From Microvirga subterranea (lineage in GTDB: Bacteria > Pseudomonadota > Alphaproteobacteria > Rhizobiales > Beijerinckiaceae), in NCBI RefSeq assembly GCF_003350535.1, contig NZ_QQBB01000004.1, forward strand, positions 455,754 through 519,753: a stretch of DNA of 64,000 nucleotides, written 5' to 3'. Shown here one piece after another: positions 35,114-44,304 of this stretch. A model generated the notes under the pieces. That model did no database searches, was not told the origin of the DNA, and saw nothing but the letters and a program-made list of their open reading frames with translations. Both the position numbers and the translations under genes were made by a program. Within the stretch, counting starts at the first letter, position 1; each line of letters begins with the position of its first letter.

Positions 35114-36229
35114 TCAGGCGGCTGCCAAGCCGATCTCCGGTTCCAGCGGGAGCTGAACCGGCCGCTTGAGCTTCGCCGAGAGATCGAGCGCCTTCGTAAG
35201 CATGAGATTACGGTGCGCTTCAGCCGCCGTAGCGGCCTGCGTGGGCAGCCCGAGGGAAACCCGGTTCAGCCAGGAATCGGTCTCCTCACGCATCGGCCCG
35301 CGCAGCTCGCCAAGCGCCATATCGCCGGGCGGATAGCTGCCGAGGAAGTCGACGAGGCGACGCTTGTCCGGCGCATAGCCTTCCGATTGGGGAGCCGAGA
35401 CCGCCATGACGATATCCCGGTGGGTGTCATCGATGGTGATCACCCCGTCGGTGCCGTTGATGCCGACCTCGAGGCTGTAGACGGCGCCCGGCCAAGTGAC
35501 CGGCAGGGCCCATGAGATGTTGAGATGATAGACGCTGCCGTCGGAGAACATGATCATCCCGGCGGTGGCGTCGATGCCGCCGTATTCCGGGCCGAGCACC
35601 TTGTCGACCGAACGGGCATAAACCTCAACCGGGGTCTTGGCCTCCATGTACCACATGACGATGTCGAGGGCGTGCGTGCCTGAGATCACCATAGGCGAGA
35701 TGGTGGAGGGGTCATCCGTCCGCTTATAGTTGTCGATCGCGACCAGCCGGTTCATGAAGGCGCGCGACGTCACCATCGTCACATCGCCGAGCGCGCCGGT
35801 TCGCACCTTCTCCTTGGCGGAGAGCCATTTGCGACGAAAGCGCTGGGTGTAGCCGACGACCGCGTCGATCCCGGCGGACTCGATGGCACGCAGCACCTTC
35901 GCGGACTCCGCCAAGTCCGTCGCGAGCGGCTTCTCGATCAGCATCGGAACGCCACGTTCGACCGCGGCCATGATCGGATCGACGTGGAGATGCTCATCCG
36001 TCGCGATGATCACCGCGTTCACCTCCGGTCGCCTCAGGAGTTCGCGGAAATCGGACGTGACGAAATCCGCCCCGACCTTCTCGGCGACCATCTTGGCACG
36101 ATCCGGGTTGATCTCCGCGATCCCGATCCATTCCACGGCCGGATGGCGAGCTGCGACCTCGCCCCTGAATAACCCGACGCGGCCTGCGCCGATGATGGCG
36201 AGGCCGATACCCTTAGCCGACTTTCTCAA
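35114..36229 (-). CDS. Gfo/Idh/MocA family oxidoreductase, copy 1
   Basis: The 371-residue protein has an N-terminal Rossmann domain (AIIGAGRVGLFRG) with the EKPLATD motif near residue 98 and a C-terminal Gfo/Idh/MocA domain. The start is a TTG at 36229, supported by GGGAGG eight bases upstream and overlapping the end of the preceding gene by 17 bases; the next candidate starts lie inside the Rossmann fold. Family members oxidise or reduce sugars, inositols or related ring compounds with NAD(P). It is the last gene of the operon, ahead of the terminator. Confidence 0.87.
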   Translation of the reverse strand: MRKSAKGIGLAIIGAGRVGLFRGEVAARHPAVEWIGIAEINPDRAKMVAEKVGADFVTSDFRELLRRPEVNAVIIATDEHLHVDPIMAAVERGVPMLIEKPLATDLAESAKVLRAIESAGIDAVVGYTQRFRRKWLSAKEKVRTGALGDVTMVTSRAFMNRLVAIDNYKRTDDPSTISPMVISGTHALDIVMWYMEAKTPVEVYARSVDKVLGPEYGGIDATAGMIMFSDGSVYHLNISWALPVTWPGAVYSLEVGINGTDGVITIDDTHRDIVMAVSAPQSEGYAPDKRRLVDFLGSYPPGDMALGELRGPMREETDSWLNRVSLGLPTQAATAAEAHRNLMLTKALDLSAKLKRPVQLPLEPEIGLAAA

Positions 36230-37304
36230 GTTTCTGTCCTCCCTTTAGATCCGCGATGGCTGCAATCGATCTGTTCGAGAGAGGCAGATCGACCGGCTCG
36301 TTGATTTCCGCCGAAAGATCGGCCGCGGTGTAGGTCTCCATGACCATTCGGGCATGTTCTGGCGCGACCATGACCGACCGGTCGAGAAGGACGGCCTCGA
36401 TGAAGTGGATGGTCTCCGGTCCCATCTGGCCGGCGAAGACGTGATCGACCTGCTCCCCGGGCATGGTCGACATGGGAAAGCGCGTTCCTTCGGCCACCGT
36501 GTTCAGCCAGTGATCGCGATGGGTGTCGTCCAGGATGAGAGCGCCCTCGGTGCCGGTGATCTCGATCCAGGTCGAGCTGAAGTTCGGATAGCTCGGAGGC
36601 AGGTTCCATCCGCCGCCGATGACGACGAGCGTTCCATCGTCCATGGTGACGGTCGACCACATGCAGTCATAGGAGCCGTTGACGGCCTGCATGTAACCGT
36701 AGGCGCCTTGCGAGTAGATCCGGACCGGCTTTGCGGGCTCCAGCAGCCAGAACACGAAATCAAGGTCGTGCGTCGACTCCATCGCTGCCGGCGAGAGCTT
36801 GACGCGGGACGCGATCTTCTTGCCGAGGCTGCGGGAGAGATGGCGGCTGACCATGACGTTCACGACCTTGCCCAGGGTGCCGTCCGTGATCTTCTTCTTG
36901 GCGTAGGCAATTTTCGGGTTGAACCGCTGGGAATAGCCGATGGTGAACTTGACGTTGTTGCGCTTGGCAATGGCGATCAGCTCATCCGCCTCCCAGATTT
37001 CCAGGGCGATCGGCTTCTCCAGCATGACATGCTTGCCGGCCTTCAGGCAGTCGCGTGCGATCGGGAAATGGGTGGGCTCCGGCGTCGTCGAGATGAAGAC
37101 GATGTCGATCTTGTCGTTCCGGATGATATCCTGATAGTCGAGCGTAGCCGTTGCCGGATTGGTGAGCGCCTTGACCTCGGCCAGCCGGTCGGGCCGGATC
37201 TCGCAGATGTGCAGCTTGTCCACCAGCGCTGAGCGCGCCAGGGTCTCGGCTCTGATGCCGCCGACCCAGCCTGTCCCGATCACGCCAACCTCGACCTGCT
37301 TCAT
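36213..37304 (-). CDS. Gfo/Idh/MocA family oxidoreductase, copy 2
   Basis: The 363-residue protein has the Rossmann loop GVIGTGWVGGIRAE, the family Lys-Pro in LEKPIALE and a C-terminal catalytic domain. The ATG at 37304 has GGGAGG about ten bases upstream; the frame is open above it to 37505 but without family similarity. It is one of three consecutive paralogues; its sequence differs enough from the other two to imply a different substrate. A gap of 76 bases separates it from copy 3. Confidence 0.88.
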   Translation of the reverse strand: MKQVEVGVIGTGWVGGIRAETLARSALVDKLHICEIRPDRLAEVKALTNPATATLDYQDIIRNDKIDIVFISTTPEPTHFPIARDCLKAGKHVMLEKPIALEIWEADELIAIAKRNNVKFTIGYSQRFNPKIAYAKKKITDGTLGKVVNVMVSRHLSRSLGKKIASRVKLSPAAMESTHDLDFVFWLLEPAKPVRIYSQGAYGYMQAVNGSYDCMWSTVTMDDGTLVVIGGGWNLPPSYPNFSSTWIEITGTEGALILDDTHRDHWLNTVAEGTRFPMSTMPGEQVDHVFAGQMGPETIHFIEAVLLDRSVMVAPEHARMVMETYTAADLSAEINEPVDLPLSNRSIAAIADLKGGQKLEKVG

Positions 37305-37380
37305 TTTTCGTCCGCCTCCCTGGTTCTCTTGTAGTCTTTTCGCCCTGCCCGATCGTGGTGTCGCGCGTAGAGCCGGGCAT

Positions 37381-38415
37381 TTAAGCCGTAACCGCGACAG
37401 GATGCAGCCGAGCGCCGGCATTGCTTTCGATTTCAACGGGCCTGTTCTCGGCTGCCGAGGTACAGATTGCCTCAAGCGTCGCGATATTTGCAATCTTCTG
37501 CGCATCGGTGAAGGGATAGCGCGTTCCGCTCTCGATCGCCTCCGCGAAGGCTTCCAGATTGCGTCGGACGGCGTCCTCCCATGGAAACTCGACGGTGTCG
37601 TGATGGCCGTTGCGGTTCTGGTATGTCAGAGTCGTCAAACCGGGCGTATCGGGATGCGTGTGATTGCGAATCTCGACCCAGGCTTCGGATCCGAAGACCC
37701 GCATTCCGATATAAAGCGGGGTGACGAGAATCGCGTTGAGATATCCCGTCGCCCCGGAAGCGAACCGGATGTGGACCGAAACGACATCGCCATTGGGCCG
37801 GCGCGACGCCCGCCGTGCGGTCTGAGCATAGACCTCGGAGATCGGCCCGAAGAGGTCGAGATAGAGATCCGTCAGATGGATCCCCATGGCTGTCATGCCG
37901 GCGGCAGGCGCATCGGTGGCGGAGGCCCTCCAGTCGCTCTCGGGAACATGGGCAAGCTTGTCGTGGCTGAAGTTGCCCTCGACATGCATGATGGTTCCGA
38001 GGGCTCCCTCCTTGATCATGCGCCTCAACTCGATCGCTGCAGGTTCGAACCGCCGCTCGTGTCCGACGCCGAGCATCACGCCGGCGGCACGGCAGGCATT
38101 CACCGACAGCTCGGCATCGGCACGAGTCAGAGCCAGAGGTTTCTCGCAGAATACATGCTTGCCGGCGGCCGCAACGGCCAGGACCTGTTGGGTATGCATG
38201 GAATGCGGCGTGCAGAGGATCACCGCATCGACATTGGGGTCGCTCAGAACGTCGTTCCACTCGGTGGTGTAGCGCAGCCCATGTTCCGCAGCGAATGGCG
38301 CGTGAGCGTCCGAGGTTTCAAGCGCAGCGACGAGCTGGATTCTGTCAGATCCTTGCAGGCGTCGAACGATGTGCTTGCCCCACCAGCCTAGGCCGACGAT
38401 TGCCGCTCGAATCAT
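37381..38415 (-). CDS. Gfo/Idh/MocA family oxidoreductase, copy 3
   Basis: The 344-residue protein has the loop AIVGLGWWGKHIVR, the EKPLALT motif near residue 93 and a C-terminal Gfo/Idh/MocA domain with the conserved His in AMGIHLTDL. GGAGGGAGC lies just before the ATG. It is the first of three consecutive family members and follows the alpha/beta hydrolase gene by 25 bases. Confidence 0.88.
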   Translation of the reverse strand: MIRAAIVGLGWWGKHIVRRLQGSDRIQLVAALETSDAHAPFAAEHGLRYTTEWNDVLSDPNVDAVILCTPHSMHTQQVLAVAAAGKHVFCEKPLALTRADAELSVNACRAAGVMLGVGHERRFEPAAIELRRMIKEGALGTIMHVEGNFSHDKLAHVPESDWRASATDAPAAGMTAMGIHLTDLYLDLFGPISEVYAQTARRASRRPNGDVVSVHIRFASGATGYLNAILVTPLYIGMRVFGSEAWVEIRNHTHPDTPGLTTLTYQNRNGHHDTVEFPWEDAVRRNLEAFAEAIESGTRYPFTDAQKIANIATLEAICTSAAENRPVEIESNAGARLHPVAVTA

Positions 38416-38440
38416 TGCTCCCTCCCGCGATCAGGTCCGC

Positions 38441-39244
38441 TCACTCCGCAAGGAAGCTGCAGACCGCTCTGTTGAAGGCCTCGGGATTCTCTACGTTGGC
38501 GAGATGAGCCGCCGCCGGAATCTCCGCGAATCGAACCCCTGGAATACTCTCGGCCATCGATCGCATCTCTGCCGGATGAGGACCGTCCGCCTCCCCGACC
38601 ACCAAGCAGGTCGGACAGCGGATCTCCGCGAGCCGGTGCTTGTAGTTCAGGGCCCGCAAGGCCTCCGTCGCTCCCAGATAGCCTTCGTGGGACGTCTTAA
38701 GGATCATGCTGCGGACTCGCTCGACCTGATCGATCCGTGTTCTGCGCGTCTCCTCCGTCAGCCATGTCGGCAGGGTGATCTCGGCAATCGCCTCCATCCC
38801 CTTCTCGGCAAGGGTCCTCTGACGGTCCGCCCACATGTTCCTGAAGAACTCAGGGGCGTCGGACCTGCAATCTGCTGCCACGATCCGCGTCACGCGTGGG
38901 GAATGATCCAGTGCAAGCCCGAACGCCGTCATGCCGCCCATGGATAGGCCGAGAACGGCGGACTTCTCGATCCCGAGTTGATCCCAGATCGCGACCACGT
39001 CTCGGGCGAGCTGATCGAAGCTGTAGGGTCCTTCTGCCGGATCGGAGCCTCCATGCCCGCGTGAATCGATCCGGAGCACGCGGAAAGTCTTGGTCAGTTC
39101 TTCGATCTGGTCATCCCACAGCTCCGCCCGAGTTGCCAACGAATGGAGACAGGTGAGCCAGGGTTTCTCGTCCGAGCCATCGATGAGGACCCGGAACTCC
39201 GTGCCGTTCGCGGCAACGCGCATTTCCTTGTACATGGCGCTCAT
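38441..39244 (-). CDS. alpha/beta hydrolase (3-oxoadipate enol-lactonase-like)
   Basis: The 267-residue enzyme has the alpha/beta-hydrolase fold with the nucleophile in GLSMGGMTA, an acidic residue in VVGEADGP and the His in AAAHLANVE. It resembles PcaD-like lactonases and RutD-like hydrolases. In the operon it follows a flavin monooxygenase, so it may open a lactone or ester formed by that enzyme (inference). Its start overlaps the stop of the monooxygenase gene by ATGA, indicating translational coupling. Confidence 0.86.
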   Translation of the reverse strand: MSAMYKEMRVAANGTEFRVLIDGSDEKPWLTCLHSLATRAELWDDQIEELTKTFRVLRIDSRGHGGSDPAEGPYSFDQLARDVVAIWDQLGIEKSAVLGLSMGGMTAFGLALDHSPRVTRIVAADCRSDAPEFFRNMWADRQRTLAEKGMEAIAEITLPTWLTEETRRTRIDQVERVRSMILKTSHEGYLGATEALRALNYKHRLAEIRCPTCLVVGEADGPHPAEMRSMAESIPGVRFAEIPAAAHLANVENPEAFNRAVCSFLAE

Positions 39245-40344
39245 GCCGCAACGGTTTCGGATGCGATCTCACGATTGACGGCCGGCAACACCTTTTCGGC
39301 CATCAGCTCCATGGAGCGAACCGCGAGGTTGCGGTCGGCCCAGTCGTGTCCTGCGTAAAGAAGCGTCCCGAAGTCTCCGATCTGGTCGCGGAAGGCGAGA
39401 AGATCCTCGGTTACCTTCTCTGGCGTTCCCCAGATGATGAGCTGGTCGACGACGCTCTCCACCGTGACGGAGGAGTCCGGGGCGTTCTGATCGGCCTTGA
39501 ACAGGTTCGCACGGCCGTTCTTGATGAGCTTCGTGGCAAGCGAGCGATAGTAGTTGTAGTAGGGGCTGCCGGGCTCGGTCGCGTAGCGGCGCGCAGTCGC
39601 CATGTCCTCGGCGACGAAAATGCTCTTCGCCACCCGCCAGTTCGCCGGATCGGCAATCCGCCCTCCCTTCTCGCAGCCTTCGACATATTTGGGCCAGTGG
39701 GTCTTGACCCATTGCGGCAGCAAGAAGTTCGCCGAAATCGGGTCCCACCCGCGAGCGGCGGCTTCGCTGACGCCCTTGGAAAACGGAGCGACGGCCGTGA
39801 CGACGATCGGCGGATGAGGGGTCTGGTAGGGTTTGTGGATGTAGCCTTGGCCAAGTTCAGGGATATGCGTTTTCGCGGTTGAGATGGTCCAGTAGTCGCC
39901 CGAGAGATTATAGGGCGGCTCCCCGGCCCAGATGTTCAGGATGTGGTTGATCGCCTCGACAAACATCGCGGTGCGGTCCTTGTCGAGATTGCCGAACACC
40001 TCCGCATCGGAGAGCAACCCGCCCGGGCTGATGCCCATGATGAACCGGCCCTCGGCCATATGGTCGATCATGGCGACCTCGCCGGCAACCATGGCCGGAT
40101 GATGATTGGGCAGGTTGATGGTTCCCGATCCGAGCTTGATGGTCTTGGTCTCGTTGAGAAGCCACGCGATGAAGATCAGGGAGGATGAAATGGTCTCCGC
40201 CGCATCCGTGACGTGCTCGCCGAAGTAGCCTTCCGTAAAGCCGAGCCGATCGGCGATGAGCGCGAGCTCGCGGTCCTCCTTGAGGGTCTCGACCAATGGC
40301 CGATCGACCGGATGGATCGGCATCGTGAAGAAGCCAAGCTTCAT
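39241..40344 (-). CDS. LLM-class flavin-dependent monooxygenase
   Basis: The 367-residue protein belongs to the bacterial luciferase-like (LLM) family, with an 8-stranded barrel pattern starting KLGFFTMPIHP, GYFGEHVTD and the FMN-binding region RFIMGISPGGLLSDAE. It needs reduced FMN from a partner, and a flavin reductase gene lies directly upstream with an ATGA overlap, so the two form a two-component monooxygenase. The ATG at 40344 has GGGAG eight bases upstream. The substrate is unknown; hydroxylation, Baeyer-Villiger type or desulfonation reactions are all possible in the family. Confidence 0.9.
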   Translation of the reverse strand: MKLGFFTMPIHPVDRPLVETLKEDRELALIADRLGFTEGYFGEHVTDAAETISSSLIFIAWLLNETKTIKLGSGTINLPNHHPAMVAGEVAMIDHMAEGRFIMGISPGGLLSDAEVFGNLDKDRTAMFVEAINHILNIWAGEPPYNLSGDYWTISTAKTHIPELGQGYIHKPYQTPHPPIVVTAVAPFSKGVSEAAARGWDPISANFLLPQWVKTHWPKYVEGCEKGGRIADPANWRVAKSIFVAEDMATARRYATEPGSPYYNYYRSLATKLIKNGRANLFKADQNAPDSSVTVESVVDQLIIWGTPEKVTEDLLAFRDQIGDFGTLLYAGHDWADRNLAVRSMELMAEKVLPAVNREIASETVAA

Positions 40345-40916
40345 GAGCAGCACTCCCTTTGGACGAGCGTGGGCCGTCCGGTTGTGATCGCCTCGGAGGC
40401 GGTTTCTGGTTGTTGAAAGAGGGTCGGCACGCAGAACGATCCGGCGCTGAAGATCAGCGGATCGCCGTCCCGATAGACGGCGCGCTCGACGCGGCCGATG
40501 AAGATCAGGTGATCACCGCCCTCGACGATGCTATGGGTCGAGCACTCGAACGTTGCGATACAATCATCGAGAACGGGGCAGCCGCCAAAGCCGATCTCGT
40601 GTGGAACGTCCCGAAACTTGTCGACGGATGGCCGTGCGAAGTGCTGGCAATGCCCATGCTGATGAGCTCCCAGCACGTTCACGGTGAAGTGGCCTGAGGA
40701 GCGGAAGCTCTCGAGAGACGGGGCACGCTTCTGGAGGCTCCAAAGCACGAGCGGGGGATCGAGGGAAACCGATGAAAAGGAATTGGCCGTGAGACCTTCC
40801 AGCTTGCCGGATGGCGAGCATGTCGTGACGACCGTCACGCCGGTCGCGAAGCGCCCCAGAGCTTGACGGAGGTGGCGAGGGTCCTCGACCATGCGGGGAC
40901 TGGTCTGCTGGGTCAT
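40341..40916 (-). CDS. flavin reductase (HpaC/RutF-like)
   Basis: The 191-residue protein has a flavin reductase split-barrel fold with the motifs ALGRFATGVTVVT, GLTANSFSSVSLDPPLV and GHFTVNVL. It supplies reduced flavin to the LLM monooxygenase encoded next, whose start overlaps its stop. It is the first gene of the six-gene leftward operon and is divergent from the LysR gene at 41055. Confidence 0.92.
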   Translation of the reverse strand: MTQQTSPRMVEDPRHLRQALGRFATGVTVVTTCSPSGKLEGLTANSFSSVSLDPPLVLWSLQKRAPSLESFRSSGHFTVNVLGAHQHGHCQHFARPSVDKFRDVPHEIGFGGCPVLDDCIATFECSTHSIVEGGDHLIFIGRVERAVYRDGDPLIFSAGSFCVPTLFQQPETASEAITTGRPTLVQRECCS

Positions 40917-41002
40917 GTGATCAGGTCATCCTATGCTTGACAGCGTGATGCTGGACGGCGGGAGGACGTGCTTCCGATCTGAAACATAGGCTCGACGAGC
41001 CA

Positions 41003-41022
41003 GATCATAAAATGATATGATC
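41003..41022. promoter_or_regulatory. candidate LysR operator
   Basis: GATCAT and ATGATC form inverted arms around AAAATGAT, and the inner part ATCAT-AAA-ATGAT is itself an inverted repeat. The site lies between the divergent flavin reductase and LysR genes, 33 bases before the LysR start, the usual position of an autoregulatory LysR site with the T-N11-A pattern. Confidence 0.55.
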
Positions 41023-41054
41023 TACTCCTTTCCATTATAGAAGCTGATGTTGCC

Positions 41055-41999
41055 ATGCTTGAAAGTCTGAGGGACATCCGCCTGTTCGTCGCCGTCTACG
41101 AGGAGCGCTCGTTCACGGCGGCAGCGCTCCGCGAGAACGCCACGCAGTCGGGGGTGTCGCAGCACATCCGCAAGATCGAGGGGCGCTTCGGGGTCAAGCT
41201 CTTCGCGAGAGGCAGCGGCGGCGTCATGCCAACGCCTGCGGGGGACAGCTACTACCGGCACTGCATCGACGTGCTGCGCAGCAACGAGGCCGCCACCCGG
41301 GCGCTTCTCGATTTCAGCAGCGGTCTCGAGGGCGAGATCACCGTCGGCCTGATGCCGACCATGACTCGGTGCGCCATGGCGCCTGCCCTCGCGCGGTTCA
41401 TGGATATGCATCCCAACGTGGTCGTCAGGATCACGGAAGCCTATTCGGCGGTGCTGACCCAGCAGGTTCGCGCCGGAGAACTTGATTTCGCGATCGTTCC
41501 CGCCTTTGCGGATGCGGTCGGCCTGAAGAGCCGCCTTCTCGCCCGAACCCCGGAAGTCCTGGTTTCGAACGGCCATCTGGATGTGCCCCACATGAAGCCT
41601 GTGCGCCTGGCGGATTTAGGCACTCTGAAGGTGGTGGTTCCCAGCGGCCAGAACACGCGTCGCCGAAGCCTCGAGACCTACTTCTCCTCCAATGGCGTGC
41701 GGATCGGCCGGGTCCTCGAACTCGATGCCATGCTGGGCACGCTCGATCTGGTGGCGGGCTCCGACTGGGTCACGATTCTTCCGGGCGTCATGATGGCCAA
41801 CGACATCCAGACCCGGCATTACGTCATCAATCCGCTTGCTCAGCCGCCGCTCGAGACGGACCTCGTGCTGATCGAGCCGGCGCGGCAGCCCCTTTCGCCG
41901 GCAGCGGAGACCTTCCTGGCCGTTCTGGAGGAGGAGACGACGCGGCTGAATGAGCTATGGAACGACCCGACGACCACACGTGAGCCGGTCGGCGCCTGA
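41055..41999 (+). CDS. LysR family regulator, monooxygenase operon
   Basis: The 314-residue protein has an N-terminal winged helix (FVAVYEERSFTAAALRENATQSGVSQHIRKIE region, residues 10-45) and a type 2 periplasmic-binding-like effector domain. It is divergent from the flavin reductase-LLM operon and most likely activates it in response to the substrate or an intermediate. Its stop abuts the stop of the convergent MFS gene. Confidence 0.9.
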   Translation: MLESLRDIRLFVAVYEERSFTAAALRENATQSGVSQHIRKIEGRFGVKLFARGSGGVMPTPAGDSYYRHCIDVLRSNEAATRALLDFSSGLEGEITVGLMPTMTRCAMAPALARFMDMHPNVVVRITEAYSAVLTQQVRAGELDFAIVPAFADAVGLKSRLLARTPEVLVSNGHLDVPHMKPVRLADLGTLKVVVPSGQNTRRRSLETYFSSNGVRIGRVLELDAMLGTLDLVAGSDWVTILPGVMMANDIQTRHYVINPLAQPPLETDLVLIEPARQPLSPAAETFLAVLEEETTRLNELWNDPTTTREPVGA

Positions 42000-43244
42000 T
42001 CATCCGGCGCCCGGCAGAAGCCGCCTTTCCTCCTCCCCAGCAAGCGGGCTCATGAGAAGGGCGCTCATGAGCGGAAGCGCCGCCAGCAGAAGGATCGCCA
42101 CGGCCCAGGAGCCGCTTCGCTCCACGATGAACCCGAAGACCACGCCGGCCCCAGCCCCCACGAGGCGAATGACCGTTCCCTGCAGGCCGATGGCGAGACC
42201 CGCCCGGGCGTGACCGGCCATCTCGGCCGCGGCCGTCATGGCGAGGCCGTTCCAGCTCAGGGAGAGCACTCCGGCGACCAGAACGGACAGCACCAACAGC
42301 GGCAACGGTCCATCGACGAGCAAGGCGGAGGCCAGAAGGGCTGCTGCCAGGAGCAGAGCCTGTCGGCGAACGGGTGGCAGGCGCCGGCCCGAGCGGTCGG
42401 ACAACCGACCGGCAAGAACGCGTGCCGCTCCTCCGCCGAGGTTGATGGCGGCGAGAACGAGGGCCGCGAGCCCAACTGTGAGGCCGCGGTGTTCCGACAG
42501 AAGAAGAACGACGAAGCCATTCATCGCCACCTGGCAGAACACGAGCAGCCCGGAGGCAAAGGCCAGACGCCATAGATGCCCGTCGAGCAGGGGCGACGGG
42601 AGATCGTTGCGCGTGGCCGGCCTGTCACCCTGTGGAGCGGCTAGCCACAGAGCCGCACAGAGCGCGCCTATTGCTGCCGCGCCTCCCAGCGCAAGAAAGG
42701 CCGCCTTGAGGCTCAGGAGGGTTGCGATCAGCGGCAGCGCCAGCGCTGCGACGGCGCCTCCGAGAGGGACTGACATCTGGCGAATGCCAAGAGCAAAGCC
42801 ACGCTCGCGCCGGGAGAACCACTGCATCACAGCCCGCCCTGACGCGGCGGACGCGGCGGAGCCGAGTGCGCCGGCCAGGGCGAGCCACGTCACCAGCGCT
42901 GCAACGCCGTCCGCGTTGGACGCGACAACGATGCACAAGGCGCACCCGCTCAGCCCTCCAGCGATCGCAAGACGCTCACCGTGGCGGTCCGCAAGGGATC
43001 CCCACAGGAGCAACGTGCTCATGACTCCCCAATTGGCGGAGGCAAGCACCATTCCGAGTTCAGGCAGGCTCAGTCCGTATTCCGACCGCAGCATCGGCCC
43101 GAGCGCAGGCAGGCCGTTCTGCAAAGCGGAAAGCGATGCCTGCGCGAGAACGCCGACCGAAAGGATCACCCATCGATACCGGTGTCTGGGGTTCTCCTCA
43201 CCTACCGTCACAGGTTTGCGGAACTTCGGCTTGTCTCCGGCCAC
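42000..43244 (-). CDS. MFS transporter
   Basis: The protein has 12 predicted transmembrane segments and the MFS motif A-like loop GSLADRHGERL between segments 2 and 3, with GRLSDRSGRRL between 8 and 9. It could import a substrate or export a product of the pathway. The start is uncertain: a GTG at 43244 gives 414 residues and lies 13 bases after the amidohydrolase stop, whereas an ATG at 43325 would overlap that gene by 68 bases. It is the last gene of the operon with tctCBA and the amidohydrolase. Confidence 0.85.
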   Translation of the reverse strand: MAGDKPKFRKPVTVGEENPRHRYRWVILSVGVLAQASLSALQNGLPALGPMLRSEYGLSLPELGMVLASANWGVMSTLLLWGSLADRHGERLAIAGGLSGCALCIVVASNADGVAALVTWLALAGALGSAASAASGRAVMQWFSRRERGFALGIRQMSVPLGGAVAALALPLIATLLSLKAAFLALGGAAAIGALCAALWLAAPQGDRPATRNDLPSPLLDGHLWRLAFASGLLVFCQVAMNGFVVLLLSEHRGLTVGLAALVLAAINLGGGAARVLAGRLSDRSGRRLPPVRRQALLLAAALLASALLVDGPLPLLVLSVLVAGVLSLSWNGLAMTAAAEMAGHARAGLAIGLQGTVIRLVGAGAGVVFGFIVERSGSWAVAILLLAALPLMSALLMSPLAGEEERRLLPGAG

Positions 43245-43257
43245 GGTCGTGAGGCCG

Positions 43258-44295
43258 TCAGCCGCGTCCGGCAGCGCGCTTCGCGGGAGCGTGAGCTGAT
43301 CCGCCGAGCAGTACCGCCGCAGCATCGCCGAGAATTAGGTTGCGCTGCTCCGCCGTCGCTCTGAGGCTGCGGATCTGCCGCACGCCGTCCGTCATTCCCA
43401 TGTCGAACGGATAGTCGCTGCCGAGCAGCACATGATCCGCTCCGAAGGTTTCGACCAGGAAGTGGAGAGCCGGCTCGAAATGCAGGATGCAGTCGAAGTA
43501 GAGCCGACGGATCGACACCTCGGGCGCCTCCTTCAGGTTCACCTTGCCCTCCGACCGTACGTCATATCCGTGGTTCATACGGCCGGTCTGGTAGGGCATG
43601 AAGCCGCCGCCATGGGCAAAGCAGAACTTCAGGTTCGGATAACGTTCGAGCACGCCGCCGAACACGAGCGAAGCCGCCGCGATGGTGGTGTCGAGCGGAT
43701 TGCCGATCAGGTTCTTGAGATAATACGACTTGAGGCGGTCCCCGCCTGCGATCTTCTGCGGATGGACAAGAATGAAGGCATCGAGTTCCGCAGCTGTGGC
43801 CCAAAGCGGCTCGAGCGCCGGATCGTCGAGGTTGCGACCTTCCACATGGGACCCGATCTGAGCGCCACGGAGACCAAGCTGCGTCATCGATCGCCGCAAC
43901 TCCGCGACGGCCCGCTCGGGATCCTGCATCGGCAGAGTCGCGATGCCCATGAACCGGTCCGGCTGCTGGCTCACGATCCTGGCGATCTCGTCGTTCTGAA
44001 TAGCAGAGAGTGTGGCGGTGAGCGCCGGGTCTCGGTCGTAGAGGAAGGTCTGAGGACAGACGGAGAGAACCTGGACGTCGACTTCCGCCTCATCCATGTC
44101 GCGCAGGCGCAGTTCGAGGTCCCAGGCGCCTCTCGGGAACGGGCGTTGAACGATATTGCCCACCTGTAGCACGCCGCCGTGCTCGTCGACCTCGCTCAAC
44201 GTCGGACCGATGTCGGGCGCCTCGCGCCGCATGAGACGCATCATTTCTTCAGTGAGAACATGCGCGTGAACGTCGATAGTACGAACGGAAGTCAT
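43258..44295 (-). CDS. amidohydrolase family decarboxylase (ACMSD-like)
   Basis: The 345-residue TIM-barrel protein resembles 2-amino-3-carboxymuconate-6-semialdehyde decarboxylase and related aromatic acid decarboxylases. The metal ligands are in place: DVHAHVL near the N-terminus, His in FILVHPQK, His in FCFAHGGGF and Asp in LLGSDYPFD. It should act on an aromatic or muconic acid without using oxygen or an organic cofactor. It lies nine bases after tctA, so uptake and this step are co-expressed. A plain hydrolase of the same family cannot be excluded. Confidence 0.85.
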   Translation of the reverse strand: MTSVRTIDVHAHVLTEEMMRLMRREAPDIGPTLSEVDEHGGVLQVGNIVQRPFPRGAWDLELRLRDMDEAEVDVQVLSVCPQTFLYDRDPALTATLSAIQNDEIARIVSQQPDRFMGIATLPMQDPERAVAELRRSMTQLGLRGAQIGSHVEGRNLDDPALEPLWATAAELDAFILVHPQKIAGGDRLKSYYLKNLIGNPLDTTIAAASLVFGGVLERYPNLKFCFAHGGGFMPYQTGRMNHGYDVRSEGKVNLKEAPEVSIRRLYFDCILHFEPALHFLVETFGADHVLLGSDYPFDMGMTDGVRQIRSLRATAEQRNLILGDAAAVLLGGSAHAPAKRAAGRG

Positions 44296-44304
44296 CGAGG
44301 AATC

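Noticed and set aside
38441..40916. Rut-type pyrimidine degradation genes (RutA, RutD, RutF)
   Set aside because: The LLM enzyme, hydrolase and flavin reductase trio recalls the Rut pathway, but rutB, rutC, rutE and the pyrimidine permease are missing and three Gfo/Idh/MocA genes follow instead.
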